Below, in pieces: positions 8,764-16,568 of a DNA stretch of 64,000 nucleotides. The DNA lies in assembly GCA_902479075.1 (NCBI GenBank), contig CABSNK010000001.1, positions 113,134-177,133 of the forward strand, read 5' to 3'. The notes under the pieces were generated by a model, which was not told the origin of the DNA, did no database searches, and saw only the letters and a list, made by a program, of their open reading frames with translations. Each line of letters begins with the position of its first letter. The stretch's first letter is position 1. A program made the position numbers and the translations under genes. The stretch comes from an uncultured Collinsella sp. GTDB taxonomy: Bacteria; Actinomycetota; Coriobacteriia; Coriobacteriales; Coriobacteriaceae.

Positions 8764-9813
8764 CTAGTACACCATGCCCATGGCGTCCCGAACCTCGGCC
8801 AGGGTCTGCTCGGCGATCTCGTTGGCGCGACGGTTGCCCTCGTGCAGCACGTCCTTCACGTAGTCCAGATCGTTCTCGTAGCGCTGACGACGCTCGCGGA
8901 TCGGCGCGAAGTACTCGTTGACGGCCTCGGTCACGTACTTCTTGAGCTGGCCGGAGCCGCCCATGCCAATCTCCTCGGCAATCTCGACCTCGGAACGGCC
9001 GGTGCAGATCGCGGCGGTCGAAAGCAGGCCGGAAACGCCGGGGCGGTTCTCGGGATCAAACGTGATCATGCGCTCGGAGTCGGTCTGGCTCTTCTTGATG
9101 CGCTTGGCCGTCTCCTCGGCGGTCATCGAGATGTTGATGGCGTTGCCGTAGCTCTTGCTCATCTTGCGACCGTCCAGGCCGTGCAGCAGTGGGGTCTCGG
9201 ACAGCAGCGCATCGACCTCGGGGAACACCTTGCCGTAGCGGTTGTTAAAGCGGCGGGCGATGGTGCGGGTGAGCTCGATGTGCGGCAGCTGATCGCGACC
9301 GACGGGCACCACATTGCCCTTGCAGAACAGGATGTCGCAGGCCTGGTGCACCGGGTAGGTGAGCAGAAGGCCGGTGAGCTCGTGGCCCGAGGCCTCCATC
9401 TCGGCCTTGACCGTGGGGTTGCGCGCCAGCTCAGCCTCGGACACCAGCGACAGGAACGGCAGCATGAGCTGGTTTGCGGCGGGCACGGCGGAGTGCGCGT
9501 AGATCATGGTCTTGTCGGGGTCGATTCCGCAGGCAAGGTAGTCCATCACCATGTTGTACACGTTGTCCTGGATATGCTCGGTGGTGTCGCGGTCGGTGAT
9601 GACCTGGTAGTCGGCGATGAGCACGTTGGTCTTGGCGCCCATGTTCTGCAGTTCAACACGGCCCTTGAGGGTGCCAAAGTAGTGGCCTAGGTGCAGGCGG
9701 CCGGTGGGGCGGTCGCCGGTAAGCATGGTGAACTTCTCGGGCGTCTTGGCCAGGCCCTCGCGAATGGCGTTGCTCTTTTGCAACGCGACTTCGTAGCTGT
9801 TCTCGTTTGGCAT
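8764..9813 (-). CDS. trpS: Tryptophanyl-tRNA synthetase
   Basis: This class I aminoacyl-tRNA synthetase charges tRNA-Trp in the cytosol. The HIGH-type motif is HLGH at residues 41-44 (context PTGRLHLGHYFG). The KMSKS motif is intact near residue 216 (DGRKMSKSYGN). The length of 349 residues is slightly longer than the 330 usual for bacterial TrpRS but in range. I chose the ATG at 9813 because TAGGAGCAATC precedes it. An in-frame opening at 9843 lacks a ribosome site. No T-box leader is visible upstream. Confidence 0.95.
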   Translation of the reverse strand: MPNENSYEVALQKSNAIREGLAKTPEKFTMLTGDRPTGRLHLGHYFGTLKGRVELQNMGAKTNVLIADYQVITDRDTTEHIQDNVYNMVMDYLACGIDPDKTMIYAHSAVPAANQLMLPFLSLVSEAELARNPTVKAEMEASGHELTGLLLTYPVHQACDILFCKGNVVPVGRDQLPHIELTRTIARRFNNRYGKVFPEVDALLSETPLLHGLDGRKMSKSYGNAINISMTAEETAKRIKKSQTDSERMITFDPENRPGVSGLLSTAAICTGRSEVEIAEEIGMGGSGQLKKYVTEAVNEYFAPIRERRQRYENDLDYVKDVLHEGNRRANEIAEQTLAEVRDAMGMVY

Positions 9814-9988
9814 GATTGCTCCTAACGTATGTTCATGGGTCAAGATGATAACGCGTTTATTGGAGGGGCGGGGCGTAAGCAGGCGAGGGGCGGGAGAGGG
9901 GCGGCTTGTGCGATGGGTGGCTTGCGCGCTGGGTGCGGCGCGGCTGCGCTATGCCAGCGGCGCCTGGACGCATCCTCGGCAGCTTATC

Positions 9989-11188
9989 CTAGAGCTTGTG
10001 GTGGCGCTCTTCCTTACGATCCTCTGCTGCTTGCTCCTCCTGCTTAAAAGCGGGGTCGTCGGGGGTTACCAGCTCGTCCTCGTGCGTGCGCTTGTTGTAA
10101 TGGTGACGCAGCACGGGCTCAAACAGGTGCAGGTGCTTGGCGAAGGCCGCCGAGCCGATGGCGAGCACGGTAAAGATGAGCACGCGCATGGGGACCTCGA
10201 CCTGATTGATGGCGGCGGCGCCGGCCGAAAGCAAAATGCACCAGGCGTAGATGAGCAGTACGGCCTGCTTTTGGTTGTAGCCCTCTTGAATGAGGCGGTG
10301 GTGGATGTGGCCCTTGTCGGCCTGCCCGATGCTAATGTGGGCGCGCTTACGGCGCACGATAGCGCTAAACGTATCGATGATGGGCACGCCGGCTACGATG
10401 AGCGGGATGATGAGCGAGGTAAGCGCGGCGGTGCGGCTCACGTTGAGCAGCGAGATGGAACCCAGCGCAAAGCCCAGAAGCAGCGACCCCGAGTCGCCCA
10501 AGAAGATGCTCGCGGGGTTGAAGTTATAGCGCAAGAAGGCGAGGCACGAGCCAAAGAGCGCGATGGAGAGCGCGGCAGCGTCGATGCGGCCCGAGAGCGC
10601 GGCGACCGAAAACATCGTGAACGACGCGATGCCGCAGATGCCTATGGCCAGACCGTCGAGGCCGTCGATAAGGTTGATGATGTTGGTGAACGCCACCAGG
10701 TAGACAATGGTGATGGGGTAGGCGAGCCAGCCGAGCATGATCTCGCCAGGAGCAAATGGGTTGACGATGACGCCGATGCGCAGGCCGCCCACGCAGGCGA
10801 TGAGCGCGGCGAGGGCCTGGCCGGCCAGCTTTTGCTTGGGCTTGAGCTGGTAGACGTCGTCGATCACGCCGGTCGCAAAGATGGCGGTAAAAGAAAGCGC
10901 AAGTATGGGGTAGCTGATGTGCAGACGGGGGTGGGGCACCAAAACGGGTGGCCAGCCCAGGTACCAGGTGCCTAGGATGTGAACAATGCAGGCGACGACG
11001 AGGCCCAAAAAGACCGCCGTGCCACCCATGCGCGGGATGGGCTTAGTGTTGATGCGGCGCTTGGAAGGATAGTCGACGGCGTCGAGCTTGATTGCCAGGC
11101 GCTTGACCAGGGGCACCGTAAGGAAGGTCGTGATAAAAGCCGCGACCGCCACGCATAGGTACGGTATGAAGCTCGTGGAGGAAGCCAT
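9989..11188 (-). CDS. UDP-GlcNAc:undecaprenyl-phosphate GlcNAc-1-phosphate transferase (WecA/TagO type)
   Basis: This polytopic membrane enzyme of the MraY/WecA superfamily moves a sugar phosphate from a UDP-sugar onto undecaprenyl phosphate. That starts wall teichoic acid or surface polysaccharide synthesis. Family signatures are PIPRMGG near residue 50, the acidic GVIDD, the NLIDGLDGLA block, FLGDSGS, and the HIHHRL loop typical of WecA-like rather than MraY proteins. About ten membrane segments are followed by a charged cytoplasmic tail. I placed the start at the ATG at 11188. A GTG at 11236 would add 16 residues and cannot be excluded. Confidence 0.85.
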   Translation of the reverse strand: MASSTSFIPYLCVAVAAFITTFLTVPLVKRLAIKLDAVDYPSKRRINTKPIPRMGGTAVFLGLVVACIVHILGTWYLGWPPVLVPHPRLHISYPILALSFTAIFATGVIDDVYQLKPKQKLAGQALAALIACVGGLRIGVIVNPFAPGEIMLGWLAYPITIVYLVAFTNIINLIDGLDGLAIGICGIASFTMFSVAALSGRIDAAALSIALFGSCLAFLRYNFNPASIFLGDSGSLLLGFALGSISLLNVSRTAALTSLIIPLIVAGVPIIDTFSAIVRRKRAHISIGQADKGHIHHRLIQEGYNQKQAVLLIYAWCILLSAGAAAINQVEVPMRVLIFTVLAIGSAAFAKHLHLFEPVLRHHYNKRTHEDELVTPDDPAFKQEEQAAEDRKEERHHKL

Positions 11189-11397
11189 GAATCGATAAAC
11201 CGCCAAGCGTCGAAGGAAAAGGTCAAAGGATGCCACGCCGCAAAGGGTATAGCTGATTCATGATACTCGACCAAGGAGGGTGTGAGGAATTGCACGGGCG
11301 ATAATCACGCGCTTACCAGATATTCGAGTGATAGTGGGGTTCCGCCTAGTGCCTTTTGGGGATCATGGCGGGATTTGCAATGGCGATTTTCGGCAAA

Positions 11398-11567
11398 AGA
11401 AAACCACCCCCCACGTTACGAAAATGAACCCACCTAAAACAGGTGGGTGCCCTCATCGACTGTTCCAGCGTCCTTAACAACGAAGGATACCTGTACTAGG
11501 TACGACTGTGTGGGCTCCCTAAATAAACGCGACGGTTCACCCAGTTGCTCCGCGGGGGGCGGAATAA
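11398..11567 (-). ncRNA. ssrS: Probable 6S RNA
   Basis: On the minus strand this region has the architecture of 6S RNA, the sigma-A-RNA-polymerase-binding regulator. A 12-bp closing stem pairs CCGCCCCCCGCG (11562-11551) with CGTGGGGGGTGG (11415-11404) using only Watson-Crick and G-U pairs. A 3-prime hairpin ACCCACCTGTTTTAGGTGGGT lies inside it. The predicted length is about 165-175 bases, and the T-rich tail TTTTCTTTT follows the closing stem. A -10 box TATGAT (11577-11572) places the start near 11565, just ahead of the stem. Assignment rests on shape and position. I could not run a covariance model. Confidence 0.5.
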
Positions 11568-11571
11568 CTAC

Positions 11572-11600
11572 ATCATAAAGCGGCACTTTGTGGATTCCAG
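11572..11600 (-). promoter_or_regulatory. Promoter of the probable 6S RNA
   Basis: A minus-strand -10 box TATGAT (11577-11572) has a weak -35 (CTGGAA, 11600-11595) 17 bases upstream. The predicted start falls at the closing stem of the RNA. Confidence 0.4.
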
Positions 11601-11715
11601 TCTTGACATTACAAAAATCGTGTCGGACGATTACGGCGCCTTGGGGCTCGAGCCGTCTGTGCGGTTGGTCCCTTTACGTTTGAGCTGCTGAATCGTTGTT
11701 TTGGAGCATGTTTTT

Positions 11716-12654
11716 ATGCCGACGTCGTTGACCGAACTTTTTTCGCCCGCCTGCCATTTGTGTCCGCGCCGTTGCGGTGCGGCGCGCGATGAGGGCGCGC
11801 ACGGCGTATGCGGTGCTGACGACACGCTCAAAGTGGCCCGCGCGGCGCTTCATATGTGGGAGGAGCCGCCTATCTCGGGCGAAGCCGGTTCGGGCACGAT
11901 CTTCTTTAGCGGTTGCTCGCTCAAATGCGTCTATTGTCAGAACCACGAGATCTCGACGGGCAATTTTGGGCTTGAGATTTCGCCCGAGCGTCTGGTCGAG
12001 ATTATGTTGGAGCTGCAGGACCAGGGTGCGAACAATATTAATTTAGTGACGGCGACGCACTACGCGCACCTGCTGCCGGCTGCGATTGGCGCGGCACGGG
12101 CGCGCGGGCTGGTCATCCCCATCGTCTACAATACGAGCGGTTATGAGCGCGCGAGTGCCGTGGCGGCGCTCGGCGATCTGGTCGATGTATGGCTTACCGA
12201 CTTTAAGTATGCCGATGCGGCGCTTGCGCAGTCACTGTCTCATATTCAGGACTACCCGCGCGTGGCCGTGTCGGGCTTAGCGCAAATGGCGCGCGAGATT
12301 GAGCGCCGCGGGGGAGAGCTGGTGGACGAGGACGGGCTCATGAAGCGCGGCATGATCGTGCGCCATCTGGTACTGCCGGGACATGCAGACGATTCGTGTC
12401 GCGTGCTGGACCTGGTGTGGCAGACGGTGGGTGATGTGCCGATCTCGGTCATGAACCAGTACACGCCCAATGCGCTCATGCGCGAGCAGGGCGGCGACCT
12501 GGCGCGTGCTGTGACGCGCGAGGAGTACGAGCAGGTGCTCGACCATGCCGATGACCTTGGCTTTACGACGATGTTCTGGCAAGAGGGCGGCGCGGTAGAC
12601 GAGAGCTTTACCCCGGCCTTCGACACCACCGGCGTCCTCACCAGCGCAAAGTAG
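11716..12654 (+). CDS. PflX-like radical SAM protein
   Basis: This 312-residue radical SAM protein belongs to the pyruvate-formate-lyase-activase-related group (COG1313 type). The iron-sulfur cluster motif CSLKCVYC gives Cys67, Cys71 and Cys74. An extra cysteine set precedes it (Cys13, Cys16, Cys20, Cys32), as expected for the PflX subfamily. The function of that subfamily is not established. True PFL activases lack this N-terminal arrangement and usually sit next to pfl, which is not here. I prefer the ATG at 11716, with GGAG at 11703-11706, over the TTG at 11701. Confidence 0.8.
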   Translation: MPTSLTELFSPACHLCPRRCGAARDEGAHGVCGADDTLKVARAALHMWEEPPISGEAGSGTIFFSGCSLKCVYCQNHEISTGNFGLEISPERLVEIMLELQDQGANNINLVTATHYAHLLPAAIGAARARGLVIPIVYNTSGYERASAVAALGDLVDVWLTDFKYADAALAQSLSHIQDYPRVAVSGLAQMAREIERRGGELVDEDGLMKRGMIVRHLVLPGHADDSCRVLDLVWQTVGDVPISVMNQYTPNALMREQGGDLARAVTREEYEQVLDHADDLGFTTMFWQEGGAVDESFTPAFDTTGVLTSAK

Positions 12655-12663
12655 CGCGTTCGC

Positions 12664-12742
12664 CGATGATTTTTCTGGGACGGGGATTAAAAAATCATTC
12701 GGTTCACAATGATTTTTAATCCCCGTCCCAGAAAAATCATCG
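12664..12742. repeat. Inverted pair of CTGGGACGGGGATT elements (family D)
   Basis: Two copies, 12664-12699 and 12708-12742, are near-perfect reverse complements. Each contains GATTTTTCTGGGACGGGGAT. They can fold into one stem of about 35 bp. The pair lies just after the radical SAM gene stop. A degenerate third piece (ATCCCCGTCCCAAAAAGA) is at 12775-12792. Confidence 0.85.
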
Positions 12743-12847
12743 GGAGGATCGCTTGCTCGAAAGGTAGTCAAAATATCCCCGTCCCAAAAAGACTGGGTAT
12801 TGGGCGTTGACAGTTGGCGAGCCGTAGGTAAAATAACAACTTGTCCT

Positions 12848-12920
12848 GGGGACGTAGCTCAGTTGGGAGAGCGCTGCCGTCGCATGGCAGAGGCCGAGGG
12901 TTCGACTCCCTTCGTCTCCA
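12848..12920 (+). tRNA. tRNA-Ala (anticodon CGC)
   Basis: A complete cloverleaf of 73 bases. The acceptor GGGGACG pairs with CGTCTCC including the G3-U70 pair that is the alanine identity element. The anticodon loop GTCGCAT gives CGC, and the T-loop TTCGACT is normal. CCA is not encoded. A terminator hairpin follows at 12937. Confidence 0.95.
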
Positions 12921-12936
12921 CCCTTGGATTTGATAA

Positions 12937-12966
12937 GCCGCTGACATTGTGTCGGCGGCTTTTTTT
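12937..12966 (+). terminator. tRNA-Ala terminator
   Basis: GCCGCTGACA (12937-12946) pairs with TGTCGGCGGC (12950-12959), followed by seven T residues. It separates tRNA-Ala from the gene at 12986. Confidence 0.85.
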
Positions 12967-12985
12967 AAAAAGAAAGGGCGGTACC

Positions 12986-13444
12986 ATGGCCGAGCTTGAG
13001 TCCCAACCATTGTCCGACGAGGAGCGCGCCGAGTTGGAAGAGCTCCGCGCCGAGAAGGCCCGCCGCGAGGCTCAGGAAGAGGCTCGTCGCGAGCGTGAGG
13101 AGCTGACTGCTCTGCGTGCCGAGCGCGCAAAGGCCGAGGAGGCCGCTGCGAGCGCCGCATCCGCGCCCAAGCCCGCCCCTGCGCCCAAGCCCGCCGCTGC
13201 GAAGCCTGCGCCTGCCGCGCCCAAACCTCAACCTAAAAAGGTGGCTCATCCCAAGGCCGCCGAGCCCAAGCCGAGCCGTGACGAGATGACCTTTGCCCAG
13301 CGCATGGTCACCTCCAAGGAGCCTACGGGTGAGAATGAGATCCCCGGTATGGCTCCGGCTCAAAAAATCATCATTGTGCTCGCCCTCATCGCGTTTATCG
13401 TCTTTATGGTCTACACGATCACGGGCAGCATGGGCCTGCACTAA
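12986..13444 (+). CDS. C-terminally anchored coiled-coil protein
   Basis: The 152-residue protein has no family I recognise. Residues 8-60 are a Glu/Arg/Ala-rich stretch predicted to form a coiled coil. Residues 60-95 are an Ala/Pro/Lys-rich linker built of KPAPAPKP-like repeats. The C-terminus has one membrane segment (KIIIVLALIAFIVFMVYTI, about residues 127-145), so the bulk likely faces the cytoplasm as in tail-anchored proteins. The ATG at 12986 follows AGAAAGGG. The following pncB gene is about 80 bases downstream on the same strand. Confidence 0.7.
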   Translation: MAELESQPLSDEERAELEELRAEKARREAQEEARREREELTALRAERAKAEEAAASAASAPKPAPAPKPAAAKPAPAAPKPQPKKVAHPKAAEPKPSRDEMTFAQRMVTSKEPTGENEIPGMAPAQKIIIVLALIAFIVFMVYTITGSMGLH

Positions 13445-13526
13445 CCTGTTCGCGCCGGGCTCCATGCCCGCACGTCCGCCTCGTCCAACCCTCAACTTCT
13501 GCACAACGCATCCGAAAGGTCGCCCC

Positions 13527-15032
13527 ATGGCTTTGACCGACATCTCGCATCCCACCGACATCGCAATGCTCACCGATCTGTACGAGCTCACTATGGCCCA
13601 GGGCCTGTGGGAGAGCGGCAAGGCCAATGAGCAGGGTTGTTTTACCGCGTTTTACCGCGACCATCCCTTTGGTAGCGCCTACGCCGTCATGTGCGGCACC
13701 GCCGAGCTGCCTGAGCTGGTCGAGAACCTGCGCTTTACGCCCGAGGATATCGACTACCTTGCCTCGCTCCAGGCCCCGGCCGGCGGCGCGATGTTCAAGC
13801 CTGGATTCCTCGACTACCTGCGCGATTTTCGTGCGCATGTAAATATCGATGCCGTCCCCGAGGGCGAGCTCGTCTTTCCGCGCGAGCCCATGGTGCGCGT
13901 CACCGGCCCCGCGCTGGAGTGCCAGCTGCTCGAGACAGCGCTGCTCAACATCGTCGGCTTCCAGACACTTGTCGCCACCAAGACAGCGCGCGTGGTGTTG
14001 GCGGCGGACGGTCGTCCCGTGGCCGAGTTTGGTCTGCGCCGCGCCCAGGGTCCCGATGGCGGCCTGGCCGTCGCGCGCGCGAGCTACGTTGCCGGCTGTT
14101 CCTCTACGTCCAATGTGCTCGCCGGTCGCCGCTACGGTATTCCCGTCTTTGGCACGCATGCGCACAGCTGGGTGATGAGCTTCGATTCCGAGCTCGAGGC
14201 CTTCCGCGCCTTTGCCAAGTCGAGCCCCAAGAACTGTACGCTGCTCATCGACACCTACGATGTGCGTGAGGGCTGCGAGCATGCCATTACGGTTGCCAAG
14301 GAGATGGAGGCGGTGGGCGAGCGCCTGTCGGCTATTCGCATTGACTCGGGCGACCTCGCCAAGCTCTCCAAGTATGTGCGCGGCCGTTTTGATGCCGAGG
14401 GCCTGCCCTATGTGGGGATCTCGGTTTCCAACGATCTTGACGAGTACACGATTCAGTCACTTCTCGACCAGGGTGCGCCTATCGATAGCTTTGGCGTGGG
14501 CACCAAGCTCGCGACCTGCTATGACCAGCCGGCGCTGGGCGGCGTGTACAAGCTTTCCGCCCGCCGTGCGAGTGAAGCGGACCCGTGGACGCCGGTGGTT
14601 AAGCTCTCCGAGCAGCCCTACAAGCGCACGATCCCGGGCGTGCAGCGCGTGCGCCGCTATTACGACGGCTTTGGCGGCCCGATCTGCGACATGATCTATG
14701 ACGAGGATCATCTGGCGGGGGAGGGCGCCGCGCGTGGCAATACCCTCGTGGCCGTGAACGATGCCGCCCTGGTGACCGACGTTTCCGAGCTTGAGTATCG
14801 CGAGCTGCTGGCGCCGATCGTGCGCGATGGCAGTGCCGTTGCCCCGCGCGAGAGCATTGAGGACGCACGCGAGCGTTGCACCTGGGCACTGGACCATCTG
14901 GATCCGGTCTACAAGCGCTTCCTGTACCCGCAGACTTATGTGGTGGGCATGGAGCAGGGCCTGGCACAGGTGCGCGACGAGCTCGTGCGCAAGAACATGG
15001 CCGCGGCTTCGGCCTTCCCCTGGGCAAAATGA
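13527..15032 (+). CDS. pncB: Nicotinate phosphoribosyltransferase
   Basis: This enzyme makes nicotinate mononucleotide from nicotinate and PRPP in NAD salvage. Diagnostic stretches are MLTDLYELTMAQGLW near the N-terminus, GTHAHSWVMSF (residue about 209), and RIDSGDL near residue 270 in the PRPP-binding core. The length of 501 residues fits the long Gram-positive PncB form. The ATG at 13527 follows CGAAAGGT. The stop codon TGA at 15030 is itself the first three bases of a family C palindrome. That implies the element inserted exactly at, or supplied, the end of the gene. Confidence 0.93.
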   Translation: MALTDISHPTDIAMLTDLYELTMAQGLWESGKANEQGCFTAFYRDHPFGSAYAVMCGTAELPELVENLRFTPEDIDYLASLQAPAGGAMFKPGFLDYLRDFRAHVNIDAVPEGELVFPREPMVRVTGPALECQLLETALLNIVGFQTLVATKTARVVLAADGRPVAEFGLRRAQGPDGGLAVARASYVAGCSSTSNVLAGRRYGIPVFGTHAHSWVMSFDSELEAFRAFAKSSPKNCTLLIDTYDVREGCEHAITVAKEMEAVGERLSAIRIDSGDLAKLSKYVRGRFDAEGLPYVGISVSNDLDEYTIQSLLDQGAPIDSFGVGTKLATCYDQPALGGVYKLSARRASEADPWTPVVKLSEQPYKRTIPGVQRVRRYYDGFGGPICDMIYDEDHLAGEGAARGNTLVAVNDAALVTDVSELEYRELLAPIVRDGSAVAPRESIEDARERCTWALDHLDPVYKRFLYPQTYVVGMEQGLAQVRDELVRKNMAAASAFPWAK

Positions 15033-15113
15033 TCCGAAGGGGACGGAGGAAAACGGATCAGTTGGCCTTGCGGCTTCTCCGGTGATCCGCATGCGACGGA
15101 GGAAAACGGATCA
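15030..15113. repeat. Tandem pair of TGATCC elements (family C, copies 3 and 4)
   Basis: Two direct copies (15030-15060 and 15083-15113) end in GACGGAGGAAAACGGATCA. The first overlaps the pncB stop codon. The second has lost the GGGGAC core (reads CATGCGACGG), so it is partly degenerate. They lie in the 120-base pncB-proB gap. Confidence 0.8.
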
Positions 15114-15153
15114 TTTTCTCGCCCGCCTGCTCAACATTCGATTGGTTTGACGT

Positions 15154-16281
15154 ATGACGACTTCTTATAAAACGATGGTGGTAAAGATTGGTTCGTCCAC
15201 GGTGGTGGGCTCCGACGGCAAGGTCAACCGCGCCTTTATCGGCGGGCTTGCCGATCAGGCCGCAGCCCTGCGCAAACTCGGTTGGCGCCTGGTCGTGGTG
15301 AGCTCGGGCGCTATCGCCTGCGGCTATCCCGTGTTGGGCTTCGACCGCAAGCCGGTCGGCGACCTGCCGAGCCTGCAGGCCTGCGCCTCGGCCGGTCAGT
15401 GTATCATCTCGTCGGCCTACGACGAGGAGTTTCATGCGCGCGACCTGCTCACCTCGCTCGTGCTGCTCACGCGCCACGATACGGCCCGCCGCACGTCCTA
15501 CCTGCACGCACGCGACGCCCTGCTGCGCCTGGTGGAGCTTGACGTGGTGCCGGTCGTCAACGAGAACGATACCGTTACTGTCGACGAGATCAAGTTTGGC
15601 GACAACGACACGCTGGCGGCGCTCGTAAGTTGCTTGGTTTCTGCCGATCTGTGCGTGACGCTCTCGGACATCGATGGGCTCTATACCGCCAATCCGCATG
15701 AGGACCCAACGGCCGAGTTTGTCCCGGTCGTGCATAAGATCGATGCCAAGATCATTGCCTCGGCGGGCGATTCTTCCACATCGGTGGGCACGGGTGGCAT
15801 GATTACCAAGATCCGCGCGAGCCGCATTCTGATGACGGCGGGCATTCAGAGCGTGATATGCTCGGGCGAGGAGCCCGATGCGCTCGTGCGCCTCGCTCGC
15901 GGCGAGAGTGTGGGCACGCTGTTCGATCCGCCGGCGGAGCGTCTGGACATTGCGCCCCGCAAGCTGTGGATCGCGCTGGGCGACAAGGCGCATGGCTCGG
16001 TGACGGTCGATGACGGCGCCGCGAAGGCGCTGGTCAGCCGTGGCTCGTCCTTGCTCGCGGTGGGTATTCGCGAGGTCGATGGTCAGTTTGCCGAGGGTGA
16101 TGTGCTCGACGTGTGCGACCCGAGCGGTATGGTTGTCGCGCGTGGTATTGCCGAGGCCGATTCGGACGTGCTGGAGCTTGCAGCCGGACGCCGCCAGGAC
16201 CAGATTGCCGGCAACCGCCTGCTGGCAGACCTGGCCGAGAAGCCCGCGATTCATCGCGATAATTTGATCGTCTTCGCCTAA
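15154..16281 (+). CDS. proB: Glutamate 5-kinase
   Basis: The first enzyme of proline synthesis phosphorylates the gamma-carboxyl of glutamate. The amino-acid-kinase domain covers about residues 5-255, with KIGSSTVV, SSGAIACG, VVNENDTVTVDEIKFGDND and GTGGMITKI. A C-terminal PUA domain follows (about 275-355). The length of 375 residues is typical for the kinase-plus-PUA form. The partner gene proA is 1.8 kb downstream, separated by an opposite-strand hydrolase. The last codons are copied in an imperfect 78-bp tandem duplication just after the stop. Confidence 0.95.
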   Translation: MTTSYKTMVVKIGSSTVVGSDGKVNRAFIGGLADQAAALRKLGWRLVVVSSGAIACGYPVLGFDRKPVGDLPSLQACASAGQCIISSAYDEEFHARDLLTSLVLLTRHDTARRTSYLHARDALLRLVELDVVPVVNENDTVTVDEIKFGDNDTLAALVSCLVSADLCVTLSDIDGLYTANPHEDPTAEFVPVVHKIDAKIIASAGDSSTSVGTGGMITKIRASRILMTAGIQSVICSGEEPDALVRLARGESVGTLFDPPAERLDIAPRKLWIALGDKAHGSVTVDDGAAKALVSRGSSLLAVGIREVDGQFAEGDVLDVCDPSGMVVARGIAEADSDVLELAAGRRQDQIAGNRLLADLAEKPAIHRDNLIVFA

Positions 16282-16425
16282 CGGGTCGACGCTGCGCGCC
16301 GCCCAGAGCGACAATTTGTCATTCAAAAGGTGAGGCATGACCATCAGGTCTTCGCCTAACCAATTGACGCTGCAAACGCCCCTAAGCGGCAATCTGACGT
16401 TCAATCGTCGGGCATGACCAAAAGG
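16270..16425. repeat. Imperfect 78-bp tandem duplication at the proB 3-prime end
   Basis: GTCTTCGCCTAAC, the end of proB with its stop, recurs 78 bases later at 16348-16360. It is followed both times by GACGCTGC, then CAAT-type and TTCAA blocks, then GGCATGACCA. The copies have diverged. The second copy leads into a terminator stem (AAACGCCCCTAAGC near 16375 pairing with GCTTAGGGGCGTTTT near 16459). Confidence 0.65.
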
Positions 16426-16507
16426 TCAATGCCCTCCTCTTTCACGTCACCTTGCTCGCTTAGGGGCGTTTTCGCTTTCCGTCCTCTTCCTGCGGCATCG
16501 TCATTGC

Positions 16508-16568
16508 CGGTACTTGTCCGGCACCTGGGGACGTTCCTTTTGTGCCGGCAGTTGGGGACACTCCTTTG
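16508..16568. repeat. GGGAC-core palindrome (family E, copy 2)
   Basis: The sequence holds TCCGGCACCTGGGGACG followed by TTCC, a GTGCCGGCA arm, and GGGGACACTCC, matching the element after lctP. Its right edge touches the stop codon of the minus-strand hydrolase at 16569. Confidence 0.7.

Noticed and set aside
9812..10975. Plus-strand open frame opposite the WecA/TagO-like gene
   Set aside because: Its composition is that of an antisense shadow, while the minus strand encodes a clear membrane transferase.
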